This document shows, one piece after another, positions 1 through 5,721 of a stretch of DNA of 7,271 nucleotides (position 1 is the first letter of the stretch; each line of letters begins with the position of its first letter). Below the pieces are notes generated by a model that made no database searches, was not told where the DNA came from, and saw only the letters and a list, made by a program, of their open reading frames with translations. The position numbers and the translations under genes were made by a program. Source of the DNA: Spirochaetales bacterium (GTDB lineage: Bacteria > Spirochaetota > Spirochaetia > DTKZ01); the NCBI GenBank assembly GCA_031274005.1, contig JAISQU010000203.1, positions 1 through 7,271 on the forward strand, written 5' to 3'.

Positions 1-1011
1 GGTGTCCCCGTGAACCCAGGTTCACCCTTCAATGTCAAGGCCGATTCCGCGGTACTGTCCAATTTTCAGCCAAAGGATATAGAACGGCTTTTTGCCCAAA
101 GAACCGAAGAAACGGGACAGCAAATTACCAAAGAAGCGCTGGACTATGTGTATGAACAATCGCGGGGCCAGCCCTGGATTGTGAATTCCCTGTTTATGCG
201 GGCTACCATGCGGGTGCTTGGCGAAGAAAGTTCTGAGACCGTAACCATAGGCCATATCAGGGAGGCGCGGGAGCAGATGATTCTGGCCCGGGAAACCCAC
301 CTTGACGCCCTGGCATACCGTCTGGAAGATCCCGCGATCAGGGGCGTTATGGAATCCCTGCTTTCCGGGGAGCCGAATATCCGCCTGGCGCAAAGCGAAG
401 CCTTCCGGCTCTGCCTTGACCTGGGGCTGGTGGCCATAGAGGACGGGACGCCCGCGGTTGCCAATCCCATCTACCGGGAGACGCTGGCCCGCGAGATGAC
501 CTACAGCGCACAGCTTGCCATACCGAAGCCGGAGTGGAAGTGGGAAAAGGAAGACGGGACCCTTGATATGGATAATCTTTTGCGGGAGTTTCAGGCTTTC
601 TGGCGGACCAATTCGGAAGCCTGGGAAGCGCAGGCGGATTATTCCGAAGCCTTTCCCCATTTGCTGCTCCAGGCTTTTTTGCAGCGCGTTACCAACGGCC
701 TTGGCCGGATTGAGCGGGAATACGCGGCGGGCCGGGGGCGTATGGATTTGGCGGTGGAGTACAAAGGCGCGTGGGACATTATCGAAATAAAACTTCTGCG
801 GCAGGGGCGGGCGTTTGAGGCGGTAATGGCCGAAGGGGTAAAACAAATACTTCGTTACCGGGACAGTTTTTCCCCCGCGCCGCTGCGCTCGGCGGACGGA
901 ACCCCCGCGGATTGTTACCTGCTTATCTTTGACCGCCGCCCGGACAAATGCGCCTGGGAACAGCGGCTCATCTGGACGCGGGATGGGGATGTAACCGTGG
1001 TGGGGTGTTAA
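1..1011 (+). CDS. AAA-like ATP-binding protein with PD-(D/E)XK nuclease-like C-terminus (5' partial)
   Basis: The reading frame is open from the first base and ends at TAA 1009-1011, giving 336 residues. A GTG at base 10 could be read as a start, but the residues before it (GVPV) continue smoothly into the family motif GSPFNVKADS (residues 7-16). The true start and the P-loop ATPase core therefore almost certainly lie to the left. What remains is the distal ATPase lid (QGQPW-like RGQPWIVNSL near residue 57), a helical, probably winged-helix part (ETHLDALAYRL onward), the link IANPIYRE-like ANPIYRET, then FQAFWR and LLLQAFLQRVTNG. Last comes a nuclease-like core, GRGRMDLAVEY followed by IIEIKLLR, with Asp249, Glu262 and Lys264 as the D...ExK residues. 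This layout matches a family of ATP-binding proteins common in spirochaetes and cyanobacteria. Its role is unknown; defence or DNA-processing roles are guesses. The following operon has its own promoter, so no functional link is implied. Confidence 0.85.
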   Translation, partial: GVPVNPGSPFNVKADSAVLSNFQPKDIERLFAQRTEETGQQITKEALDYVYEQSRGQPWIVNSLFMRATMRVLGEESSETVTIGHIREAREQMILARETHLDALAYRLEDPAIRGVMESLLSGEPNIRLAQSEAFRLCLDLGLVAIEDGTPAVANPIYRETLAREMTYSAQLAIPKPEWKWEKEDGTLDMDNLLREFQAFWRTNSEAWEAQADYSEAFPHLLLQAFLQRVTNGLGRIEREYAAGRGRMDLAVEYKGAWDIIEIKLLRQGRAFEAVMAEGVKQILRYRDSFSPAPLRSADGTPADCYLLIFDRRPDKCAWEQRLIWTRDGDVTVVGC

Positions 1012-1036
1012 GCAAAAATAATCGCACAAAAACCGT

Positions 1037-1090
1037 AAAAATTTTTTTTTATGAATTCTATTTGACAAATAACGTATCTTCCTTTAAAGT
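1037..1090 (+). promoter_or_regulatory. Sigma70-type promoter for the deoR-kinase operon
   Basis: A perfect -35 box TTGACA sits at 1062-1067. A 17-base spacer separates it from a -10-like TAAAGT at 1085-1090 (4 of 6 matches to TATAAT). An A/T tract at 1037-1050 (A5 then T9) lies where an UP element would be expected, about 12 to 25 bases before the -35 box. Transcription would start near 1097, which leaves a very short leader before the ATG at 1108. The element is in the only intergenic gap before the regulator gene, after the upstream stop at 1011. No GC-rich terminator for the upstream gene is visible in this gap. Confidence 0.7.
1060..1070. promoter_or_regulatory. Possible operator palindrome over the -35 box
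   Basis: ATTTG-A-CAAAT is a perfect 11-base palindrome that contains the TTGACA hexamer. DeoR-family proteins often repress their own operons, so a regulator bound here would block RNA polymerase. Only the symmetry and position support this; an 11-base palindrome in A/T-rich DNA can arise by chance. Confidence 0.3.
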
Positions 1091-1107
1091 GATTGAAGTG
1101 CGCAGGA

Positions 1108-1896
1108 ATGAATACGGATTTGATTGAATTAAACAAAAAACGGGCGCGTCATACCAGAATACTCCGCGGGCTGGAACTGAGCGAACAGGCTTCGGTTGAG
1201 GAGCTTACGGCGGAATTCGGGCTTTCCGAGGCAACCATACGCCGCGATCTTGAGGAAATAGAACAGTCGGGGCGTATTATCCGCGTGCGCGGCGGCGCGC
1301 GGATTCTCTCGGGGCTGCCCGGAATTATACGCAAATTCGGGGAGCGCAGCAAAATCAGCCTTGCCGAAAAGAACGCGATAGTCGCGGAGGCGGAAAAACA
1401 TATTCCTGACGGCGGCGTTGTGATCCTTGATAACGGAACAACGAGCTGGCTTCTGGCAAAAAGGCTCAAACAAAAGAAAAATCTTACGGTTATCACCAAC
1501 TCGCTGCCCATTGTTGAGGAACTCGGGGGATGCGGCGACATGAAGGTTCTGCTTTCCGGCGGAGTCTTCCGGCAGCGCAACCTTGACTTTATCGGCGCGG
1601 ACGCGGCGGCGTTTTTCCGCGAAATAAGCGCGGACATTGCCGTTATGACCTGCGATTCGGTAAAGCCCGCGCTGGGTATTTACAAGCAAAGCGAAGAGAG
1701 CGCCGATATTGCGCGGGCAATGACCGGCGCTGCGGAAAAAGTTTTTGTTATAGCGGATCACTCCAAAATAGGCGCGGCGGGTATGTACCGCTGCCTTAAG
1801 CCCGAAGATGTGGACGTGTTTTTTATTGACGCCTCCGCGCCGGAAAAAACGCGCGCGGCTTTGCAAGAAGTTTTCTTGAAAGTTGTGTATTGTTAA
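1108..1896 (+). CDS. DeoR-family transcriptional regulator
   Basis: This is a DNA-binding repressor or activator expected to sense a phosphorylated sugar and control the downstream genes. From the ATG at 1108 it has 262 residues, normal for the family. The N-terminal DeoR-type helix-turn-helix covers about residues 28-64 (SVEELTAEFGLSEATIRRDL, then RVRGGA). The C-terminal effector domain shows LDNGTTSWLLA (108-118), ITNSLPI (129-135), LSGG (149-152) and ADHSKIG (216-222), which match the ribose-5-phosphate-isomerase-like fold of DeoR proteins. The segment around residues 180-192 (MTCDSVKPALGIY) replaces the usual GADG-type loop, so ligand specificity may differ. The start is uncertain: AGGA at 1104-1107 abuts the ATG, while it lies 12 bases before an in-frame TTG at 1120. 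An upstream in-frame TTG at 1093 would lie before the predicted transcript start. The gene is followed after 23 bases by the kinase, so the two are probably cotranscribed. Confidence 0.93.
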   Translation: MNTDLIELNKKRARHTRILRGLELSEQASVEELTAEFGLSEATIRRDLEEIEQSGRIIRVRGGARILSGLPGIIRKFGERSKISLAEKNAIVAEAEKHIPDGGVVILDNGTTSWLLAKRLKQKKNLTVITNSLPIVEELGGCGDMKVLLSGGVFRQRNLDFIGADAAAFFREISADIAVMTCDSVKPALGIYKQSEESADIARAMTGAAEKVFVIADHSKIGAAGMYRCLKPEDVDVFFIDASAPEKTRAALQEVFLKVVYC

Positions 1897-1919
1897 TTTG
1901 AACAGGGGGGAGCGGTGAT

Positions 1920-3233
1920 ATGAAAATCCTGAGCGCTGATTTTGGCACTTCGTCGGTCAAAATGGCCGTGCTGGGCGAAAAGGGAGAAATTCTCGCCGAC
2001 GCGAAAGAGGAGTACTCCTACGAGGTCATCAACAAGCAGTATATACAAATTGATCCCCAGCTCATGTACGCCGCTTTTTTGAAGGGCTGCAAACGCTTTA
2101 AAAAGCATCTCGGCGAAATAGAGTTTTTTATTCCCTGCGTGTGCGCTCCCGTGTTTATCCCCCTGGACAAAGAAGGAAACGCCCTGCATCCGGCTATCCT
2201 GCATCTGGACAGGCGCAGTTACGCACAGTCGAGGTTCGCGCTGAAGGCTGTGGGGAAAAAAGACTTTATGAACATCAACGGCAACCTTCCCTTCGCGGGC
2301 GGCATTTCCTGTACCAGTATGCTCTGGTATAAGGACAATCTGCCGGAACTCTACAGGCGCACATATAAACTGGGCCACCTTAATACCTTTCTGCACAGAA
2401 AGTTCGTCGGCAAGTGGCTTATCGATCCGTCGAACGCTTCCTTTACCGGGCTCTACGAAACCCTCGCCATGGGCGGCTGGTCGGAAAAAATCTGCGGAGC
2501 GCTCGGCCTGGACAGAAATCTTCTGCCGGATATAACGCCGTCCATCAGCATCGCGGGAAAGCTTTCGAAAGAAACCGCCGCGGCGATGGGCGTAAAAGCG
2601 GGAATCCCCGTTGCCATGGGCGCCAACGACACGACCAGCGCGGCCTACGGCGCCGGGGCCGTGAACAACGGCGACATCCTCAATATTTCGGGAAGCAACG
2701 AAATTATTACCGTTACAACAGACTCTCCGGTTGCGCACGAGAAATATTACATCCGTTCCTCCATGGAGCCGGGCAAGTGGCTGTACCTTGCCATTACCGT
2801 GGGCGGCTTTGCCCTTGAATGGTTTCGCAGGGAATTTTATTCCGAGCTGGAGAAAAAAGAGTTTTACGGCACATATTTGAACGACTTTGTGAAAACCCGC
2901 ACGCGAACGGATGTAAAATTTCAGCCTCACCTCGCGGGCGACAGGCACAGCCTTGCCAAAAAGAAGGGCGCTTTTACGGGGCTGACCTTTGAGAGCACCC
3001 GCGAGGATCTTCTTCTTGCCCTGCTTGTCGGCATGTATGATCCGGTTTTTACGACCATACGCATAGTGAAAAAACAGATGCCGCTTAACCCGCATATTTT
3101 CTGGACAGGCGGAATGGTCTCGGGCGCGTATCAGGATTTTAAGCGCAGGATATTCAAGGGCTTTGACTTTAACATGAAGCGGGAATGTTCCACTCTCGGT
3201 AATCTGAAAGTGGCCATGCTTCTTTTGAAATAA
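1920..3233 (+). CDS. FGGY-family carbohydrate kinase
   Basis: This is probably an ATP-dependent kinase of a sugar, polyol or sugar-like substrate in the cytoplasm. It has 437 residues, with the start supported by GGGGGGAG at 1905-1912, seven bases before the ATG. The N-terminal phosphate loop is DFGTSS (7-12). The substrate-side region has DPSNASFTGLY (169-179). The likely catalytic base is Asp237 in GANDTTSAAYGAGAV. The C-terminal ATPase half has GDILNISGSNE (251-261), PHLAGDR (336-342), TGGMVSG (396-402) and a final STLGNLKVAML that corresponds to the LGAA-type helix. The protein stops right after that helix, so it lacks the final ~50 residues of many xylulokinase- or LsrK-like members (usually about 480-530). 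The order DeoR, kinase, aldolase, dehydrogenase suggests that it activates the substrate of one pathway. Substrate cannot be read from the sequence; xylulose-, gluconate- and AI-2-type kinases are all possible relatives. Confidence 0.88.
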   Translation: MKILSADFGTSSVKMAVLGEKGEILADAKEEYSYEVINKQYIQIDPQLMYAAFLKGCKRFKKHLGEIEFFIPCVCAPVFIPLDKEGNALHPAILHLDRRSYAQSRFALKAVGKKDFMNINGNLPFAGGISCTSMLWYKDNLPELYRRTYKLGHLNTFLHRKFVGKWLIDPSNASFTGLYETLAMGGWSEKICGALGLDRNLLPDITPSISIAGKLSKETAAAMGVKAGIPVAMGANDTTSAAYGAGAVNNGDILNISGSNEIITVTTDSPVAHEKYYIRSSMEPGKWLYLAITVGGFALEWFRREFYSELEKKEFYGTYLNDFVKTRTRTDVKFQPHLAGDRHSLAKKKGAFTGLTFESTREDLLLALLVGMYDPVFTTIRIVKKQMPLNPHIFWTGGMVSGAYQDFKRRIFKGFDFNMKRECSTLGNLKVAMLLLK

Positions 3234-3337
3234 GGTGAAATTGCGAAAGCCCGTGGGGCGCAAGGGATTGGAGGGGCCGGGGGATTGCTCCGCAAACCCC
3301 GAGGGCCCGCGCCGCGCGCGGGCGGAACCCCCGCAAA

Positions 3338-3383
3338 GCCCGGTTTTTTGCCGGGCAAAAAATGCGCTATGGCCCGGTTTTTT
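3338..3383 (+). repeat. 12-base direct repeat GCCCGGTTTTTT, two copies
   Basis: Identical copies lie at 3338-3349 and 3372-3383, with CCGGGC, complementary to the first half of both, between them at 3351-3356. This geometry makes the two alternative stems described for the leader region. Confidence 0.7.
3351..3383 (+). terminator. Possible intrinsic terminator (attenuator) with competing fold
   Basis: CCGGGC at 3351-3356 can pair with GCCCGG at 3372-3377, and six T residues follow directly at 3378-3383. That is the form of an intrinsic terminator on the plus strand, with a rather long 15-base loop. The same CCGGGC can instead pair with the upstream GCCCGG at 3338-3343, which would release the terminator. 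GCCCGG also overlaps the downstream CCGGTTT/AAACCGG hairpin, a second competitor. Confidence 0.45.
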
Positions 3384-3418
3384 ATGAAACCGGTTCAAAT
3401 AACTTTGGCAGGAGAAAA

Positions 3419-3439
3419 ATGAGAATATGGCGGCTCTAA
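3419..3439 (+). CDS. Possible six-codon leader ORF overlapping the aldolase start
   Basis: ATG at 3419 opens a six-codon frame (MRIWRL) that stops at TAA 3437-3439. The frame overlaps the first codons of the aldolase gene in another frame. The AGGAG at 3410-3414 is four bases from this ATG but twelve from the aldolase ATG, so it fits the small frame at least as well. It may be a coupling device for ribosomes, or a chance ATG next to a true but long-spaced start. Confidence 0.25.
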   Translation: MRIWRL

Positions 3440-4344
3440 AAGAAAACCTGAAAGAAAAACTGTCCGGGGTGTTTCCTCCGGTGATGACGCCTTTTTTTAA
3501 GGATGGCAAAATTGATTATGAGGGGCTGGCTTTTAACATCGAGAAGATGAACGCCGCGGATCTTGGGGGTTACATGCCTCTGGGTTCCAACGGAGAGTTC
3601 CGCAGCCTGAGCGACGAGGAATCCCTTGAAGTGCTGAGGCTTATCGTAAAGAAAAAAGGCCCGGGGAAAACCCTTATGGCCGGGACGGGCAGGGAATCCG
3701 CGTGGGCGACAATTGAGTTTACGAAAAAGGCGGCGGACGCGGGCGCCGAATTTGCGAGCGTGCTGACTCCGTATTACTATGTGAAGAAAATGAACGACGA
3801 GGCTCTTATCCGCTTTTTTACCGAAGTGGCCGACGCCTCTCCCATTCCTGTTTTGATGTACTGCGCCCCGGGGTTTGCCGGCGGGGTAATCATCTCCACC
3901 GCGGCCGTTCACGAGCTTGCGGCGCATCCCAACATCGCGGGCATGAAGGATACATCCAAAGAAGATATAGCCGGCTATGTGAAGGCCGTGCCGGAGGGAG
4001 CCGCCTTCCATGTGCTTGCGGGTTCTATATCAAAATATTATTACGGGCTCACCGTGGGCGCGATTGGCGGCATTCTGTCCATAGCGAACTATCTTCCGGC
4101 GGAGTGCTGCGAAATTCAGAGGCTGTTTAACGCGGGGAAGAAGGAGGAGGCGAACAGGCTGAGCGAGCTTCTGAAATCGATAACAGAAAGGGCAACAGGA
4201 AAATACAGCGTCTCGGGCGTCAAGGGCGCGATGAACCTTCTGGGCTACAGGGGCGGCGAACCCCGCGTTCCTGTTTTGCCTTTGAAGCCCGCGGAGCTTG
4301 AGGAAGTACGCGCTGTGCTGGAGGCGGAGGGATTCCTTAAATGA
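3427..4344 (+). CDS. Dihydrodipicolinate synthase-family aldolase, 4-hydroxy-2-oxoglutarate aldolase-like
   Basis: This is a Schiff-base (class I) pyruvate-type aldolase or lyase of the DapA/NanA family. At 305 residues it has the usual length. Family marks are VFPPVMTPF (15-23), the pyruvate carboxylate loop GSNGE (53-57), AGTGRES (85-91), TPYYY (114-118), the catalytic Tyr145 in MYCAPGF, and the Schiff-base Lys174 in GMKDTS. VLAGS (196-200) and GAIGG (211-215) follow. The runs around TPYYY..., DASPIPVLMYCAPG and HPNIAGMKDTS, and the C-terminal GVKGAMNLLGYRGG, resemble mitochondrial HOGA1 more than DapA as I remember them. I infer retro-aldol cleavage of a 4-hydroxy-2-oxo acid releasing pyruvate or glyoxylate rather than lysine synthesis; a neighbouring kinase and hydroxyacid dehydrogenase support catabolism. 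The ATG at 3427 has its Shine-Dalgarno AGGAG 12 bases away, longer than usual. The 3' end overlaps the next gene by ATGA. Confidence 0.9.
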   Translation: MAALKENLKEKLSGVFPPVMTPFFKDGKIDYEGLAFNIEKMNAADLGGYMPLGSNGEFRSLSDEESLEVLRLIVKKKGPGKTLMAGTGRESAWATIEFTKKAADAGAEFASVLTPYYYVKKMNDEALIRFFTEVADASPIPVLMYCAPGFAGGVIISTAAVHELAAHPNIAGMKDTSKEDIAGYVKAVPEGAAFHVLAGSISKYYYGLTVGAIGGILSIANYLPAECCEIQRLFNAGKKEEANRLSELLKSITERATGKYSVSGVKGAMNLLGYRGGEPRVPVLPLKPAELEEVRAVLEAEGFLK

Positions 4345-5306
4345 CAAAACTGCTTTTGTCCCAGGATATACATCCCGAAGGCCGGAAGATGCTTGAGGGC
4401 AGCTTCGATATTATCATTCCGGCGGATACTTCGCAGGAAGCCCTTCTGCGCGCCGCGGCAGGGGCCGAAGGGATTATCCTGCGCACAACCTCCGGCGTTA
4501 CCCGCGAGGTGATTGCCGCCGCTCCAAAGTTGAAAATTATTTCGCGCACGGGCGCGGGCGTTGACAACGTGGATGTGGCGGCTGCCACCGAAAGGGGCAT
4601 ACTGGTGTGCAATCTGCCCGCGGTGAATAACCTTTCCGTGGCGGAGCATACGATAGCCATGATTTTAAGCCTTGCGAAAGATCTGCCGGCTATGGACAGG
4701 GCCGTAAGAAGCGGCGCGTGGAAGCAGCGCAACGCGGGCAGGGCTGTTGAACTGGAGGGCAAGAGCCTCGGCGTTGTCGGCATGGGGAATATAGGCTCCC
4801 TTGTGGCGCGTAAATGCGCCTTGGGCCTGGGCATGAAGATTCTTGCCTACGACCCCTATGCCGCGGATAAGTTCAAGGGCGAAGATTATGTGTTTGTTCC
4901 TGCCCTGGAAAAACTTTTCGCGGAGGCGGATTTTGTTACCCTGCACTGCCCGAATATTCCCGAGACAAAAGGCATGGTAACGGGAAAGCTCCTGTCTTCC
5001 ATGAAGGCGGGCGCGTGGATAGTCAACTGCGCCCGCGGCGGCGTTGTGGACGAAGGGGCTTTGTATGATGTTCTAAAGGAAAAGAGAATAGCGGGCGCCG
5101 CCCTTGACGTGTTTTCCGCGGAGCCGCCGCCGCCGGACAGCCCGCTTTTGAGCCTGGAGAACCTCATTGTCTCCCCGCACGCGGCCGCGCTTACCAAAGA
5201 AGCGACAATCCGCATGTCAACGCAGGCCGCGGCGGCCGTCCTTGATTTCTTTTCGGGCAGGCGGCCCAGGTATGTTTATAACGCGAAGGACCTGGGATTA
5301 AGTTAG
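4341..5306 (+). CDS. D-isomer-specific 2-hydroxyacid dehydrogenase
   Basis: This is an NAD-dependent oxidoreductase that interconverts a 2-oxo acid and a D-2-hydroxy acid, related to 3-phosphoglycerate dehydrogenase and hydroxypyruvate/glyoxylate reductases. It has 321 residues, typical of the single-subunit forms without an ACT regulatory domain. Visible marks are RTGAGVDNVD (69-78), the Rossmann loop VGMGNIGS (146-153), and Asp171 in YDPY at the end of the second strand, which favours NAD over NADP. The catalytic set is Arg232 (NCARGG), Glu261 (VFSAEP) and His280 (SPHAA). The start ATG overlaps the aldolase stop (ATGA at 4341-4344), and GGAGG at 4326-4330 lies ten bases ahead, so translation is probably coupled. 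A 2-oxo acid released by the aldolase (glyoxylate, pyruvate or similar) is a natural substrate guess, but specificity cannot be read here. It is the last gene of the plus-strand operon. Confidence 0.92.
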   Translation: MTKLLLSQDIHPEGRKMLEGSFDIIIPADTSQEALLRAAAGAEGIILRTTSGVTREVIAAAPKLKIISRTGAGVDNVDVAAATERGILVCNLPAVNNLSVAEHTIAMILSLAKDLPAMDRAVRSGAWKQRNAGRAVELEGKSLGVVGMGNIGSLVARKCALGLGMKILAYDPYAADKFKGEDYVFVPALEKLFAEADFVTLHCPNIPETKGMVTGKLLSSMKAGAWIVNCARGGVVDEGALYDVLKEKRIAGAALDVFSAEPPPPDSPLLSLENLIVSPHAAALTKEATIRMSTQAAAAVLDFFSGRRPRYVYNAKDLGLS

Positions 5307-5341
5307 CAGAAGAAGATTTTCCGCAATCCGCTTCCTCTGCT
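5305..5341. terminator. Imperfect inverted repeat after the dehydrogenase gene
   Basis: AGCAGAAGAAG (5305-5315) pairs with CTTCCTCTGCT (5331-5341) with one A-C mismatch and a 15-base loop. It begins inside the dehydrogenase stop codon. No strong T-run follows, so as a terminator it would be weak. Confidence 0.3.
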
Positions 5342-5351
5342 TCGCCTTTGT

Positions 5352-5390
5352 ACCGGTTAAACTCTACTCATTTAGCTTAACCGGTTTTAT
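5352..5390. terminator. Terminator-like inverted repeat between convergent operons
   Basis: ACCGGTTAA (5352-5360) pairs perfectly with TTAACCGGT (5377-5385) across a 16-base spacer. On the plus strand a short T-rich stretch (TTTTAT, 5385-5390) follows, so it could end the dehydrogenase transcript. The right arm covers the stop codon of the minus-strand VOC gene (5377-5379), so the structure also lies at the very end of that gene. Confidence 0.5.
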
Positions 5391-5706
5391 CCTCGTAGAG
5401 TTCAAATATCGTTTCGTCTTTGACGATAAAGGCTATGCGGATTTTTGGGCCTACTTCCATCGGTTCGACTATTACGCGATCCGCTTCCTGCAGATATTTC
5501 TCCATGTCGTCAACCTGATAGGCGACGTGCGGATTCTTGTGCAGGATTTCCGGAAAAATCGTGCCTTCCTCGAATTTCAGGTATTCGATCTTGTAGTCGT
5601 AATCGTCCACGTTCTTACTCATCCAAAATTTCGCGCCTTCATTGTAAATCATATTGGGTTTTTTATTCGTTACCGGAATACCGACATGCATGTATTTTGC
5701 AGACAT
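5377..5706 (-). CDS. Small VOC-superfamily (glyoxalase/dioxygenase fold) protein
   Basis: A single-domain protein of 109 residues, starting at ATG 5706 with AGGAG at 5717-5713, six bases ahead. An open frame continues upstream to 6036, but it crosses the hairpin array and the end of the membrane protein gene, so this start is preferred. Features of the vicinal-oxygen-chelate fold are MHVGIPV at the start (His7), PHVAYQVDD (His60, the central strand with the usual DD turn), and IFELYED near the end (Glu102). These three are placed like VOC metal ligands. Such proteins are isomerases, epimerases, lyases or dioxygenases on small oxygenated molecules; one short domain would normally act as a dimer. 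As the last gene of the LsrF-like operon it may process the same intermediate. A role replacing LsrG isomerase is speculation. Substrate unknown. Confidence 0.82.
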   Translation of the reverse strand: MSAKYMHVGIPVTNKKPNMIYNEGAKFWMSKNVDDYDYKIEYLKFEEGTIFPEILHKNPHVAYQVDDMEKYLQEADRVIVEPMEVGPKIRIAFIVKDETIFELYEDKTG

Positions 5707-5721
5707 TTTTTTCTCCTTGTG

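Larger units (their letters stand above)
3241..3393 (+). promoter_or_regulatory. Hairpin-rich leader or attenuator-like region before the aldolase gene
   Basis: The 193-base gap between kinase and aldolase holds at least five stem-loops in a row. They are: TTGC/GCAA plus GCCC/GGGC (3241-3263); GGGG-A-TTGC/GCAA-A-CCCC with outer GGGCC/GGCCC (3274-3308); GCCCGCGC/GCGCGGGC with loop CGC (3305-3323); GCCCGG/CCGGGC with a T6-containing loop (3338-3356); and CCGGTTT/AAACCGG with loop TTTATG (3374-3393). Several share bases and are mutually exclusive. No convincing -35/-10 pair is seen, so the aldolase is probably expressed by read-through from the deoR promoter. The region could set the level of the two downstream genes or protect transcript ends. 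It may also be a dispersed repeat; only a genome search would tell. Confidence 0.5.

Noticed and set aside
10..12. GTG as start of the first gene
   Set aside because: The family motif begins before it and the known family has an ATPase domain upstream, so the gene is cut by the window edge.
22..1068. A 348-residue minus-strand frame opposite the ATPase-nuclease gene
   Set aside because: It is antisense to a clearly homologous coding frame and shows no family motif of its own.
3131..3358. A 75-residue proline- and arginine-rich minus-strand frame over the end of the kinase gene and the hairpin region
   Set aside because: It overlaps the kinase C-terminus and G+C-rich stem-loops, and its composition follows from those repeats. 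It might be annotated as hypothetical elsewhere, but I see no coding evidence.
3338..3362. T6 tract at 3344-3349 as a terminator by itself
   Set aside because: The stem that would precede it (CGGGC 3319-3323 with GCCCG 3338-3342) is only five pairs with a long loop, and an extra G separates it from the T-run. The pairing that ends at 3377 is better.
1893..3509. A 538-residue open frame on the minus strand opposite the kinase gene
   Set aside because: It shows no recognisable family, while the plus-strand frame carries a complete set of FGGY kinase motifs and a good ribosome-binding site. Long antisense frames are common in G+C-rich genes.
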